A stretch of DNA of 31,653 bases, taken from positions 1 through 31,653 of the forward strand of contig CAZABC010000026.1 in assembly GCA_964483405.1 (NCBI GenBank), given 5' to 3'. The position numbers and the translations under genes are program-made. The notes beneath the pieces were generated by a model. The model had not been told where the DNA came from, did no database searches, and saw nothing but the letters and a program-made list of their open reading frames with translations. The stretch comes from CAZABC01 sp964483405 (GTDB lineage Bacteria; Chloroflexota; Limnocylindria; Limnocylindrales; CSP1-4). Below, in pieces: positions 1-7,403 of this stretch (its first letter is position 1; every line of letters begins with the position of its first letter).

Positions 1-668
1 AGGAGTTCTTCCACACGTTCAACGCGATCCACGAGGACGGCAAGCAGATCGTCCTGAGCTCGGACCGGCCGCCGAAGGCCATCCTCACCCTCGAGGAACG
101 GCTCCGCAGCCGCTTCGAGTGGGGGCTGATCGCCGACCTGACGGCGCCGGACCTCGAGACGCGGATCGCGATCCTCCGGGCGAAGGCCGAGGAGCAGGGG
201 GTCCCGATCACGTCCGACGTGATCGAGTTCATCGCCCGCAAGGTCGTCAGCAACATCCGCGAGCTCGAGGGCGCGCTGAACCGGATCGTGGCGTACGCCT
301 CGATGGGGGCGATGCCGATCACGATCGAGCTGGCCCAGGCCGTCCTCTCGAACGTCCTGTACAACCCGAAGCGGCGGCAGGTCACCCCGGAGCGCATCGT
401 CAAGGCGGTCTCGGACTACTACGGCGTCGACCTCGACCAGCTGAAGGGCCAGAAGCGCGACAAGGCGATCGTCATGCCGCGGCAGATCGCGATGTTCCTG
501 ATGCGCGAGGAGACGGACGTGTCGCTCCTCCGTATCGGCGCCGAGCTTGGCGGCCGCGACCACTCGACGGTCCTCCACGCATGCGACAAGATCGGTCGCG
601 AGACGGCGGCGAACGACGAGCTGCGGCGCGAGGTCGCCGCGGTCCGCGAGCTCATCTACGCCGACTGA
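1..668 (+). CDS. dnaA: Chromosomal replication initiator DnaA, 3' part only
   Basis: DnaA is the AAA+ initiator that binds DnaA boxes and opens the origin. The window begins inside the gene; the reading frame starts at base 3 and about 221 residues are visible. They include the sensor 1 region (LSSDRPP), the arginine-finger stretch LRSRFEWGL, the sensor 2/lid part (NIRELEGALNR) and the complete C-terminal domain IV, whose DNA-binding signature GGRDHSTVLHACDKI lies at about 550-594. The protein ends at a TGA at 666-668. The start and domains I-III up to the Walker motifs lie upstream of the window. The next gene is dnaN after a 425-bp gap, the classic dnaA-oriC-dnaN arrangement. Identification is secure; only the truncation limits it. 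Confidence 0.98.
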   Translation, partial: EFFHTFNAIHEDGKQIVLSSDRPPKAILTLEERLRSRFEWGLIADLTAPDLETRIAILRAKAEEQGVPITSDVIEFIARKVVSNIRELEGALNRIVAYASMGAMPITIELAQAVLSNVLYNPKRRQVTPERIVKAVSDYYGVDLDQLKGQKRDKAIVMPRQIAMFLMREETDVSLLRIGAELGGRDHSTVLHACDKIGRETAANDELRREVAAVRELIYAD

Positions 669-715
669 GCCTTGCGCTCGCCCGGCCCGCCGCGGGGCGC
701 CGGTGGGTCCGTGGC

Positions 716-765
716 GGTGGATAACCGGCCCGTTCCGGTGGACAACCGCGGCCGAGTGTGGACGG
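716..765. promoter_or_regulatory. DnaA box-like cluster, first group
   Basis: Three 9-mers resemble the DnaA box read on the minus strand (consensus TTATCCACA). GGTGGATAA at 716-724 is one mismatch away. GGTGGACAA at 737-745 corresponds to TTGTCCACC, close to the TTGTCCACA form used in GC-rich actinobacteria. TGTGGACGG at 757-765 corresponds to CCGTCCACA. Starts are 20-21 bp apart, about two helical turns, so the sites would face the same side of the DNA. Confidence 0.6.
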
Positions 766-849
766 CGGACCGTCGTCCGGTGCGTGGGCCGGGGGACGGA
801 TCGAGGGCACGCGGGGTCGCTCGGCGGTCGCGCCCGGCCGGCAGGTCGG

Positions 850-967
850 CCGTCCACGGTCCGTCCCCACGCCGCTCCACCGCCGGCGCCCGCCCGGTCA
901 CAGGGAGCGGTCGGTCGTCCACCGCCGTTCGCCGCACGAGCCCCGCGTGGCGTCCACACCGTCCACC
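850..967. promoter_or_regulatory. DnaA box-like cluster, second group, opposite orientation
   Basis: Four TCCAC-core 9-mers lie on the plus strand: CCGTCCACG at 850-858, TCGTCCACC at 915-923, GCGTCCACA at 950-958 and CCGTCCACC at 959-967. Each has at least two differences from the E. coli consensus, so singly they are weak. Their clustering, and their opposite direction to the group at 716-765, argue for an origin. The last two abut each other and sit directly before the tandem repeat at 971. Confidence 0.5.
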
Positions 968-970
968 CCA

Positions 971-988
971 TGATGACGGTGATGACGG
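971..988 (+). repeat. Tandem 9-mer repeat beside the DnaA boxes
   Basis: TGATGACGG occurs twice in perfect tandem (971-979 and 980-988). It is followed by GATGAGAAGATAG at 989-1001. This purine-rich, GAT-repeating stretch starts 3 bp after the last DnaA box-like site. Its place suggests a strand-opening or DnaA-trio-like element, but two copies are few and the function is inferred. Confidence 0.55.
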
Positions 989-1093
989 GATGAGAAGATA
1001 GGGGGACGATATCCCCGGACCATCGACACCCGGTCCGTGCCGATCCGGGCCTTAGGGCCCGCCCGGCGACCACCTGAACGGAGATCATCCGAC

Positions 1094-2212
1094 GTGAAGC
1101 TCTCGGTCATGCAGGAGAACCTCGCTCGCGGCCTGTCGGTCGTCAGTCGCGCCGTCTCGACGCGGAGCACGCTCCCGGTCCTCGCCAACGTCCTGCTCCG
1201 GACCGAGGACGCCGGGCTCAAGCTCACCGCGACGAACCTCGAGATCGGGGTGACCTACTGGGTCCCAGGCAAGATCGAGACCGACGGGGCGACGACCGTC
1301 CCGGCCCGCCTCCTGACCGACCTCGTCGGCTCGCTGCCGTCGTCGGAGCGGGTCGACCTCGAGGTGACGGCCGGGGACACCCTCCAGCTGCGCTGCGGCC
1401 CGTTCGCGACGCACGTGAAGGGGATCGACGCCGACGAGTTCCCGGCGATCCAGACGGCCGGCGAGCGCCCGACGACCCGGGTCAACCAGGGCATCCTCCG
1501 GCGCGCCCTCGAGGAGACGGCCTTCGCCGCGGCGAGCGACGAGGCCCGGCCGATCCTCACCGGCGTCCTCGCCCGGTTCGAGGGGGACAAGGTCACCTTC
1601 GCCGCCGCCGACAACTACCGGATCGCGGTCAAGACGATCCCGATCCTCGACGCGGTCACCGACACGAGCGTCGTCATCCCCGCCCGCCCCCTCGCCGAGC
1701 TCGTCCGCGTCCTGGCCGACACCGACGACCCGGTCGAGATCGTCCTCGCCCAGGCGCGCAACCAGGTCCTCTTCCACCTCGAGGGCATCGACGTCGTCAG
1801 CCGCCTCATCGACGGCCAGTTCCCGAACTACCAGCAGGTCCTCCCGGCCAGCCACACGACGCGGGCCGAGGTCGATCGCGCCGAGCTCCTGAAGGCCGTC
1901 CGCCCTGCCGCGCTCATCGCGAGCTCGTCGGCGAACATCGTCAAGCTCGCCCTCGGCGTCGACGGCGAGGCGGGCGTGACCGTCTCGGCCGCGGCCGAGG
2001 TCGGGGACTACGAGGGCCGGGTCGAGGCGACCGTCGAGGGCGACGGGACGACGATCGCCTTCAACGCCAGGTACCTCAACGACGTGCTCTCGAACGTCGT
2101 CGCCGAGCGCTTCGCGATCGAGCTGAACGGCCCGCTCTCGCCCGGCGTGTTCCGGCCGGTCGGCGACGACCAGTACGTCCACGTCGTCATGCCGGTCCGG
2201 ACGACGTCGTAG
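1094..2212 (+). CDS. dnaN: DNA polymerase III beta subunit (sliding clamp)
   Basis: This encodes the ring-shaped clamp that holds the replicative polymerase on DNA. The 372-residue product has the usual length and the three-fold clamp architecture. It begins MKLSVMQENLARGL and ends with the typical VRPVGD-QYVHVVMPVR type tail, seen here as FRPVGDDQYVHVVMPVR. I chose the GTG at 1094 because GGAG at 1080-1083 sits 10 bp upstream and the N-terminus then matches the family. The frame is open upstream to a GTG at 1037, but that would add 19 unrelated residues. It follows the putative origin and precedes recF by 44 bp (from the dnaN stop to the presumed recF start). Identification is secure. Confidence 0.97.
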   Translation: MKLSVMQENLARGLSVVSRAVSTRSTLPVLANVLLRTEDAGLKLTATNLEIGVTYWVPGKIETDGATTVPARLLTDLVGSLPSSERVDLEVTAGDTLQLRCGPFATHVKGIDADEFPAIQTAGERPTTRVNQGILRRALEETAFAAASDEARPILTGVLARFEGDKVTFAAADNYRIAVKTIPILDAVTDTSVVIPARPLAELVRVLADTDDPVEIVLAQARNQVLFHLEGIDVVSRLIDGQFPNYQQVLPASHTTRAEVDRAELLKAVRPAALIASSSANIVKLALGVDGEAGVTVSAAAEVGDYEGRVEATVEGDGTTIAFNARYLNDVLSNVVAERFAIELNGPLSPGVFRPVGDDQYVHVVMPVRTTS

Positions 2213-2256
2213 GGCCGGCGGGAGGCGGCGGGGCAGGCGGCCCGGCCGGTCAGGCG

Positions 2257-3426
2257 CTGCTCGACTCGCTCATCCTCACCGACCTCCGTGGCTACGCGGC
2301 CCTCGAGGCGGCGTTCGGCCCGGGGCCGCAGCTCGTCTGGGGCCCGAACGCGGCCGGCAAGACGAGCCTCCTCGAGGCGATCGTCCTCCTGGCCCGGGGC
2401 GCCTCGCACCGGACGTCGACCGACGCCGAGCTCGTCCGCTGGTCGATGCCGCTCGCCCGGGTCGAGGGGCGGGTCCGCGGCCCGGGGGTCACCCGCGAGG
2501 CCTCGATCGTCGAGCTGGTCGTGGCCCGGACCGGGGCGGGCGTCAGGAAGCGGATCCGGGTGAACGGCGTCGCCCGCCGGGCGGCCGGCCTCTCGGGGGT
2601 CCTCCGGGCCGTCGTCTTCGCCCCCGAGGAGATGCTCCTCGTCGTCGGGTCGCCCGGGCTTCGGCGGGCCGAGCTCGACGCGCTCGCCGCCCAGCGCTCA
2701 CCGGCCTACGCCGCGGACCTCGCGACCTACGGTCGGGCGCTCGCCCAGCGGAACAGCCTCCTGCGGGCGATCCGCGAGGAGGCGGCCGCCCGGGCGGATC
2801 TGCGCTACTGGGACGAGCCGTTCCTCGAGGCCGGCGGCGCGCTCGTCGCCGAGCGGCTGCGGACGCTCGCCGACCTTGCCGCGCCGCTCGCCGCCGCGCA
2901 CGCCGAGATCGCGCCGGAGGAGGCCGCCGCCGGACGCCTCGGGCTGCGCTACGCGACGAACGCCCCGGCCGCCCCCGGCGAATCGCCCCGGGACGCCCTC
3001 GCTCGCCGGCTCGCCGAGACCGCCGACAAGGAGGTCTGGAACGGGGCGACCCTCGTCGGGCCGCACCGCGACGACCTCGTCTTCGAGCTCGACGGCCGCG
3101 ACCTGGCGGGCTTCGCATCGCGGGGGCAGCAGCGGACGGCGATCCTCGCCCTCAAGCTCGCCGAGCTCGACCTCCTCGCCGCGCTCGACGACCGGCCGCC
3201 GCTCCTGCTCCTCGACGACGTCTTCAGCGAGCTCGACCCCGACCGCCGGGCCCACCTCGTCCGGCGGATCGCGGCGCTGCCACAGGCCTTCGTGACGACG
3301 ACGACCCTCGACGACCTCGACCCGGCGTTGCGGCGGGCGGCGGTCGCCTGGGAGGTCCGCCCGGATGCGGCCGGCGGGGCGCGCCTCGTCGGGCCGTCGC
3401 GGGCCGACCCCGAGCGCGCCCGATGA
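2257..3426 (+). CDS. recF: DNA replication and repair ATPase RecF, with unusual start
   Basis: RecF is an SMC-like ATPase that helps load RecA at gapped DNA. The sequence shows the N-terminal strand LLDSLILTDLRGYAALE, the Walker A motif GPNAAGKTS (bases 2341-2367), the VGPHRDDLVFELDG segment, the ABC-type signature region SRGQQRTAILALKLAE and the Walker B motif LLLLDDVFSELD. The frame has no ATG, GTG or TTG before an ATG at 2446, which lies after Walker A and would remove the ATP-binding loop. I therefore place the start at the CTG at 2257, which would give 389 residues. A GGGAGG at 2220-2225 is too far upstream to support it. A sequence error or a frameshift near 2213-2256 is the alternative. 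The stop overlaps the dciA start (ATGA at 3423-3426). Confidence 0.85.
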   Translation: MLDSLILTDLRGYAALEAAFGPGPQLVWGPNAAGKTSLLEAIVLLARGASHRTSTDAELVRWSMPLARVEGRVRGPGVTREASIVELVVARTGAGVRKRIRVNGVARRAAGLSGVLRAVVFAPEEMLLVVGSPGLRRAELDALAAQRSPAYAADLATYGRALAQRNSLLRAIREEAAARADLRYWDEPFLEAGGALVAERLRTLADLAAPLAAAHAEIAPEEAAAGRLGLRYATNAPAAPGESPRDALARRLAETADKEVWNGATLVGPHRDDLVFELDGRDLAGFASRGQQRTAILALKLAELDLLAALDDRPPLLLLDDVFSELDPDRRAHLVRRIAALPQAFVTTTTLDDLDPALRRAAVAWEVRPDAAGGARLVGPSRADPERAR

Positions 3427-3734
3427 CCCGTCGGCCGATGCAGCGGGTCGGCGACCTCCTGCCCGAGGCCGCCCGCCGGCTCGGGCTCGAGGAGCAGCTC
3501 CGGCTCGCCAACGCGACGGCGACGTGGTCCGTCCTGGTCGCCGAGCACGTCCCGCCCGCCGCCGGCGCCTGCCGGCTCGTCGCGGTCGAGGGCCGGGCGC
3601 TCGTCGTCGACGCCGACGCCCCGATCGTCGCCCAGGAGCTCCGGCTGCGGGCGACCGAGCTGCTCGCCGCCTTCGTCGCCGCGCCCGGCGGTCTGCCGGC
3701 AAGCGAGCTCCGGGTCCGCGTCCGGCCGGGCTGA
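3423..3734 (+). CDS. dciA: DciA-family (DUF721) replicative helicase loader
   Basis: This is a 103-residue protein of the DUF721 family. DciA is the ancestral loader or partner of the DnaB helicase in bacteria without DnaC/DnaI. The visible family pattern is an N-terminal helix (MQRVGDLLPEAARRLGL), a central tryptophan in ATATWSVLVAEH, and the strand pair around RLVAVEGRALVVDADAP followed by AQELRLRATELLAAF. The start overlaps the recF stop by 4 bases, so the two are translationally coupled. The position right after dnaA-dnaN-recF is typical of this family in Actinobacteria and related phyla, where gyrB often follows; here gyrB is absent. Confidence 0.85.
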   Translation: MTRRPMQRVGDLLPEAARRLGLEEQLRLANATATWSVLVAEHVPPAAGACRLVAVEGRALVVDADAPIVAQELRLRATELLAAFVAAPGGLPASELRVRVRPG

Positions 3735-3759
3735 CGGCCCCGACCGATCTCGGTATGAT
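3731..3759 (+). promoter_or_regulatory. Sigma70-type promoter for the operon starting at 3867
   Basis: CTGACG at 3731-3736 and TATGAT at 3754-3759 are separated by 17 bp. These match the -35 consensus at 4 of 6 bases and the -10 at 5 of 6. The -35 box overlaps the dciA stop codon. The transcript would start near 3766, leaving a leader of about 100 bases before the next gene. This separates the replication operon from the downstream genes. Confidence 0.6.
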
Positions 3760-3866
3760 CCGACGGCCTGCCGCCTAGCCACCGGGTCCCGCCACCGCGC
3801 GGGCGGACCCGCCAGCCCCGCCGGACCGCCCCAGCCGCGGACCGGCCTGTTGCAGGATCGCCACGC

Positions 3867-6128
3867 ATGGCCGCTCGGCTCAGCCTGAAGCTCGGGGTCG
3901 TCGACGAGCGGGATCGTCTTCCCGACTCGCCGGACACGATCGCGCTCGTCGAGCCCACGGTGGGGTCGGTCGCCCGAACGAAGGGCAACCTCTACCTGCT
4001 CGTCACCTCGCGCAGCGGCGGCGCCAGGGCCCGCGAGGCGACCCGCCTCGTCGCCGAGACGATCCGGTCCGAGTACTACTACGACGAGTCGGCCGGCATC
4101 CGGGTCTGCCTCGAGAAGGTCGTCGCCCTCGCGAACAAGCGGCTCCTCCACGGCCGCGACCGGCTCGGCCTCCCGGCGACGGGGGGCCCGGTCGGGATCG
4201 CGCTCGCCGTCGCCCGCGGCCCGGAGCTGTACGTCCTGACGGTCGGCCCGGCCGAGGCCTACCTCGTCCGCGGCGCCCGGCTGTCGACCTTGCCCGACCC
4301 GAACCGCGACCGCGGCCTGCCGGCGGCCGACGTCGCCCCGGACGTCTGGCGCGGCGAGCTGACCGTCGGCGACTCGCTCGTCCTGGTCGGCTCCGGCGTC
4401 GTCGAGCGGCTCGGCGTCGATGCGCTCAAGGACGCTCTGGTCACGCTCCACCCGCAGTCGGCGGCGGAGCAGCTTCATGGCCGCTTCGTCGCCGAGGGCG
4501 GCACGGGCGCCGACGGCATCATCGCCCTCGAGGCGGCCGAGGTCTCGGCGACCCATCGGCAGCGGACGCTCGTCCCGGTCCGGCCGCCGGAGCCCCTCGC
4601 CGGAGCCCCCGACCGCTCGCCGATCCCCCTCGCCGACAGCGTCCAGGGCGGCGTGTCGGCCGTCGGCATCGGGGCGACCCGGGCCCGGAACGCCGCCGGC
4701 GGCTGGCTCGACCGGGCGATCGCCTCGATCCAGGACCGGCTGCCCCGCCGGGCCGCGCCGAGCCAGCGCGTCGCGACCTACGCCGGGCGCGAGGAGTCCC
4801 GGCGCCGGGCCGCGGTCGCGCTCCTCGCCTTCGTCGTCGTCGCCGGCGGGCTCGGGATCACCGTCTGGCTCGCCGGCGGCTCCGGCGGCCGCGACAGCGT
4901 CGCCTCGCTCACCGTCGGGCAGCGGGCGCTCGAGGAGGCGAAGGCCGACATCGCCGAGGTCTGGGCGCCGGGCGTCGATCTCGTCTCGGACGACCCGCGC
5001 CGCGCCCGGGAGCTGCTCGAGGACGCCTATGCCGAGCTGGCCGCCGCCGAGGCGGCCGACATCCCGGCCACCACGATCGACCCGCTGCGGGCCCAGGTCG
5101 TCGAGGGCCTCGACGAGCTGTACGGGGTGGTGGAGGTCCGACCGGCCGTGGCGTTCACCTTCCCCGACGCGGAGCCGCCGACCGACCTGGCCGCGATCGT
5201 GAAGGGGCCCGACGGGCGGCCGTACGTCCTCGACCGCGGCAACGGGACCGTCCTCCGGGTCGACGGCAAGACCGGGCAGGCGGCCGTCGTCCTGCGGGCC
5301 GGCGACGCCGTCGGCGGCGCGACGATCGCCGCGCCGCGGCTCCTCGCCGTCGGCGGCCCCGACGTCCTCGTCGTCGACGTCGAGAACCAGGTCTGGCGCT
5401 GGCGACCGTCGGACGACGACGGCCGCGGCACGCTCGCCCGGGTGCGCATCGACGACGCGCCGACCTGGGGCGACGACGTCATCGACATCGACACGTTCTG
5501 CAAGAACGCCGACTGCTCGCTCTACCGGCTCTACGTCGTCGACCCGTCGGAGCAGCAGGTCATGATGTACTCGCCGGCAGCCGACGGCGTCGGCTATCTC
5601 GGCGACCCGACCGGGCGCCTGGCGACGACGCGCGACGTCTCGACCTTCACCGACCTGCTCATCGACGGCGACATCTGGGCGGCCGACGCCGGCACGATCG
5701 AGCGGTTCGTCGCCGGCAAGGACACCGGCTGGCGTCCCGAGGAGCCGCCCGACGGCGCCCTCCGGCCGGCGCCCATCTACACGATGATCGGGACCGGCAC
5801 GCCGCGGACGCTCGGCCGGATGTACGGCTGGGACGACCGATCCGGGCGGATCGTCGCCTTCACGAAGGACGACGGCGACTACGTCGAGCAGTACCGCGCC
5901 GCCGGGCCGCGCGGCTGGGACGACCTCCGCGGCTTCTACATCGTCGCCGGGATCGAGGATGCGCCGGCCACGATCGTCTGGATCGAGCGTGACCGGGTCC
6001 TGTCGGCCCTCCTCGAGGCACCGCTCGCCGGCGGCTCGCCCCGGCCCTCCTCCTCCGCCAGCCCCTCGCCCGGGACCGGGTCGTCGGCGAGCCCATCGGG
6101 CTCCACGGCTCCGTCCCAGGCGCCGTGA
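3867..6128 (+). CDS. Membrane protein: PP2C-like domain plus extracytoplasmic beta-propeller-like domain
   Basis: The product has 753 residues. Residues 1-225 follow the fold pattern of PP2C/PPM phosphatases (GNLYLLVTS at 40-48, AN-RLL near 89-94, VGPAEAYLVRG at 126-136, GDSLVLVGSGVVERLG at 168-183). The usual metal-binding aspartates are not visible: VTSRSGG stands where VADGMGG is expected, GSGVV where SDGL is expected, and ADGIIAL near the expected DN motif. After a basic segment comes one membrane helix (about 314-337), a helical region (345-420) and a C-terminal part with repeated short strands (440-715, for example RPYVLDRGNGTVLRVDG) that looks like a propeller. It ends in a Ser/Pro/Ala-rich tail (724-753). 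An inactive, scaffolding or sensory role is inferred. ATG 3867 has AGGA 9 bp upstream. The stop overlaps the next gene. Confidence 0.7.
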   Translation: MAARLSLKLGVVDERDRLPDSPDTIALVEPTVGSVARTKGNLYLLVTSRSGGARAREATRLVAETIRSEYYYDESAGIRVCLEKVVALANKRLLHGRDRLGLPATGGPVGIALAVARGPELYVLTVGPAEAYLVRGARLSTLPDPNRDRGLPAADVAPDVWRGELTVGDSLVLVGSGVVERLGVDALKDALVTLHPQSAAEQLHGRFVAEGGTGADGIIALEAAEVSATHRQRTLVPVRPPEPLAGAPDRSPIPLADSVQGGVSAVGIGATRARNAAGGWLDRAIASIQDRLPRRAAPSQRVATYAGREESRRRAAVALLAFVVVAGGLGITVWLAGGSGGRDSVASLTVGQRALEEAKADIAEVWAPGVDLVSDDPRRARELLEDAYAELAAAEAADIPATTIDPLRAQVVEGLDELYGVVEVRPAVAFTFPDAEPPTDLAAIVKGPDGRPYVLDRGNGTVLRVDGKTGQAAVVLRAGDAVGGATIAAPRLLAVGGPDVLVVDVENQVWRWRPSDDDGRGTLARVRIDDAPTWGDDVIDIDTFCKNADCSLYRLYVVDPSEQQVMMYSPAADGVGYLGDPTGRLATTRDVSTFTDLLIDGDIWAADAGTIERFVAGKDTGWRPEEPPDGALRPAPIYTMIGTGTPRTLGRMYGWDDRSGRIVAFTKDDGDYVEQYRAAGPRGWDDLRGFYIVAGIEDAPATIVWIERDRVLSALLEAPLAGGSPRPSSSASPSPGTGSSASPSGSTAPSQAP

Positions 6129-6838
6129 TCCCGCTCCGCGACGCGCAGCCGCCCCGCCGCCGCCCCGCCCTGACCTTCGCCGCGGTCGTCGCCTGCGCGG
6201 CGGTCTACGGCCTCGAGCTCGCCGTCCTGGCGCTCGGCGGCGATGCGGCGATCGAAGACCTGTTCGCCCGCTTCGGGGTGGTCCCGTCGGCCGCGAGCGA
6301 CGCCCTGGCGGCCGGGGCGGTCGACCCGGCGGTCGTCCTGTCGTTCGCGACGTACGCGTTCCTCCACGCGGGCTGGCTTCACCTGGCCGGCAACCTGCTG
6401 TACCTGTGGATCTTCGGCAACAACGTCGAGGACCGCCTCGGCCGCGTCGGGTTCGCCGCGTTCTGGCTCGCCGGTGGCGCGGTCGCCGCGCTCGCCCACG
6501 TCGCCGTCGACCCCCGGTCGGACCTGCCGCTCGTCGGGGCGTCCGGCGCCGTGTCGGCGATCCTCGGGGCGTACCTCGTCCTCTTTCCCGGGGCGCGGGT
6601 CGTCTCGCTCGTCTTCCTCGGCTTCTTCTACCAGCTCGCCCAGGTGCCCGCGATCGTCCTGCTCGCCTTCTGGTTCGCCCTCCAGCTCCTCGACGGTGTG
6701 CTGGCCCTCGGGGCCGACTCGGCCGCCGGCGGCGTGGCCTTCTTCGCCCACATCGGCGGCTTCGCCTTCGGGCTCGCGGTCGGCGGCGGGCTGCGACTCG
6801 TCGACCGGCTGCGCCGCGGGCCGGCCGACGGGGGATAA
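6125..6838 (+). CDS. Rhomboid family intramembrane serine protease
   Basis: Rhomboids cleave membrane proteins within or near the bilayer. This 237-residue protein has about six hydrophobic segments and the complete signature: HAGWLHLAGNLLYLWIFG (the H-x5-H-x3-N element of helix 2), GASGAVSAILG with the catalytic serine of GxSG, and FFAHIGGFAFG with the catalytic histidine. The start is GTG at 6125, overlapping the previous stop in a GTGA arrangement, so it is translationally coupled to the PP2C/propeller membrane protein. That linkage suggests the neighbour could be a substrate or partner, which is inference. Its stop codon lies inside a possible -10 box for the next gene. Confidence 0.93.
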   Translation: MIPLRDAQPPRRRPALTFAAVVACAAVYGLELAVLALGGDAAIEDLFARFGVVPSAASDALAAGAVDPAVVLSFATYAFLHAGWLHLAGNLLYLWIFGNNVEDRLGRVGFAAFWLAGGAVAALAHVAVDPRSDLPLVGASGAVSAILGAYLVLFPGARVVSLVFLGFFYQLAQVPAIVLLAFWFALQLLDGVLALGADSAAGGVAFFAHIGGFAFGLAVGGGLRLVDRLRRGPADGG

Positions 6839-6839
6839 T
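6834..6839 (+). promoter_or_regulatory. Possible -10 box just before the bifunctional nuclease gene
   Basis: GATAAT lies 6 bp before the ATG at 6846 and overlaps the rhomboid stop codon. Transcription would begin at or next to the ATG, giving a leaderless mRNA. No convincing -35 box is seen 16-18 bp upstream, so this is a weak call. The gene can also be read from the upstream operon. Confidence 0.35.
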
Positions 6840-6845
6840 CGGCCC

Positions 6846-7403
6846 ATGGCCGATGGCGTCGTCGAGATGGTCGTCGAGAGCGTGCGGGTCCACATGCCCT
6901 CGAGCCGCCACGTCGTGATCCTCAAGGAGGTCGGCCGCGAGCGCTACCTGCCGATCTGGATCGGCCCCTGGGAGGCGAGCGCGATCGCGATGCGCCTCCA
7001 GGGCATGGCCCCGGAGCGGCCGCTGACCCACGATCTCATCGTCGCCGCGCTCGAGGAGCTCGGCGTCGAGGTCGCCGGCGTCCTCATCGCCGCGCTCGCC
7101 GACGAGACCTTCCACGCTCGCCTCCGGCTGCGGACCGGGGGGCGCGAGGTCGAGCTCGACGCCCGGCCGTCGGACGCCATCGCGATCGCGGTCCGGACCG
7201 GCGCGTCGATCGAGGCGGCCGCCTCGGTCCTCGACCAGGCCGGTCTCGGTGCCGACGCCACCGCGGACGACGAGGGCGACGGGGCGCCGGGCCACCCGCT
7301 CGAGCAGACCGGCGAGACGATCGTCGACCCGCGGCTCGACGTCTTCCGCGACTTCGTCAACTCGCTCGACGTCGACCAGGGCGAGGGCGGCGCCAGCCGC
7401 TGA
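6846..7403 (+). CDS. Bifunctional nuclease (BFN, DUF151) domain protein
   Basis: The 185-residue product carries the BFN/DUF151 domain over about residues 1-130 (VESVRVHMPSSRHVVILKE, LPIWIGPWEASAIAM, RPLTHDLI, and LDARPSDAIAIAVRTGASI, the most conserved part). Members from plants were described with RNase and DNase activity; bacterial roles are poorly known. The C-terminal 55 residues are acidic and less conserved, with a DPRLDVFRDFVNSLD segment that also occurs in many bacterial members. There is no signal peptide, so it should be cytoplasmic. ATG 6846 lies 7 bp after the rhomboid stop. Its end converges on the GT2 gene across 12 bp. Confidence 0.9.
   Translation: MADGVVEMVVESVRVHMPSSRHVVILKEVGRERYLPIWIGPWEASAIAMRLQGMAPERPLTHDLIVAALEELGVEVAGVLIAALADETFHARLRLRTGGREVELDARPSDAIAIAVRTGASIEAAASVLDQAGLGADATADDEGDGAPGHPLEQTGETIVDPRLDVFRDFVNSLDVDQGEGGASR

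Larger units (their letters stand above)
669..1093. other. oriC: dnaA-dnaN intergenic region, probable oriC
   Basis: This is the only long stretch without a gene in the window. It lies between dnaA and dnaN, where many bacteria keep their origin. It holds seven 9-mers with a TCCAC core (three on one strand at 716-765, four on the other at 850-967), then a tandem 9-mer repeat at 971-988 and a short less GC-rich stretch to about 1012. Small inverted repeats lie at 1002-1016 (GGGGA/TCCCC) and 1016-1037 (CGGACC/GGTCCG). No strongly AT-rich unwinding element is visible, which weakens the call. The dnaN promoter should also lie here, but I could not identify one. Confidence 0.72.

Noticed and set aside
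1037..1093. Upstream GTG start for dnaN
   Set aside because: The extra 19 residues have no counterpart in the family, and the GTG at 1094 has a Shine-Dalgarno site and the expected N-terminus.
2446..3426. RecF starting at the ATG at 2446
   Set aside because: This would remove the Walker A loop, which is present and intact just upstream in the same frame.
2949..7295. A 1448-codon open frame on the minus strand opposite recF, dciA and the PP2C-like gene
   Set aside because: It lies antisense to genes with clear family motifs, its product is a low-complexity run of Arg, Asp, Gly and Pro, and long antisense frames are expected at this GC content.
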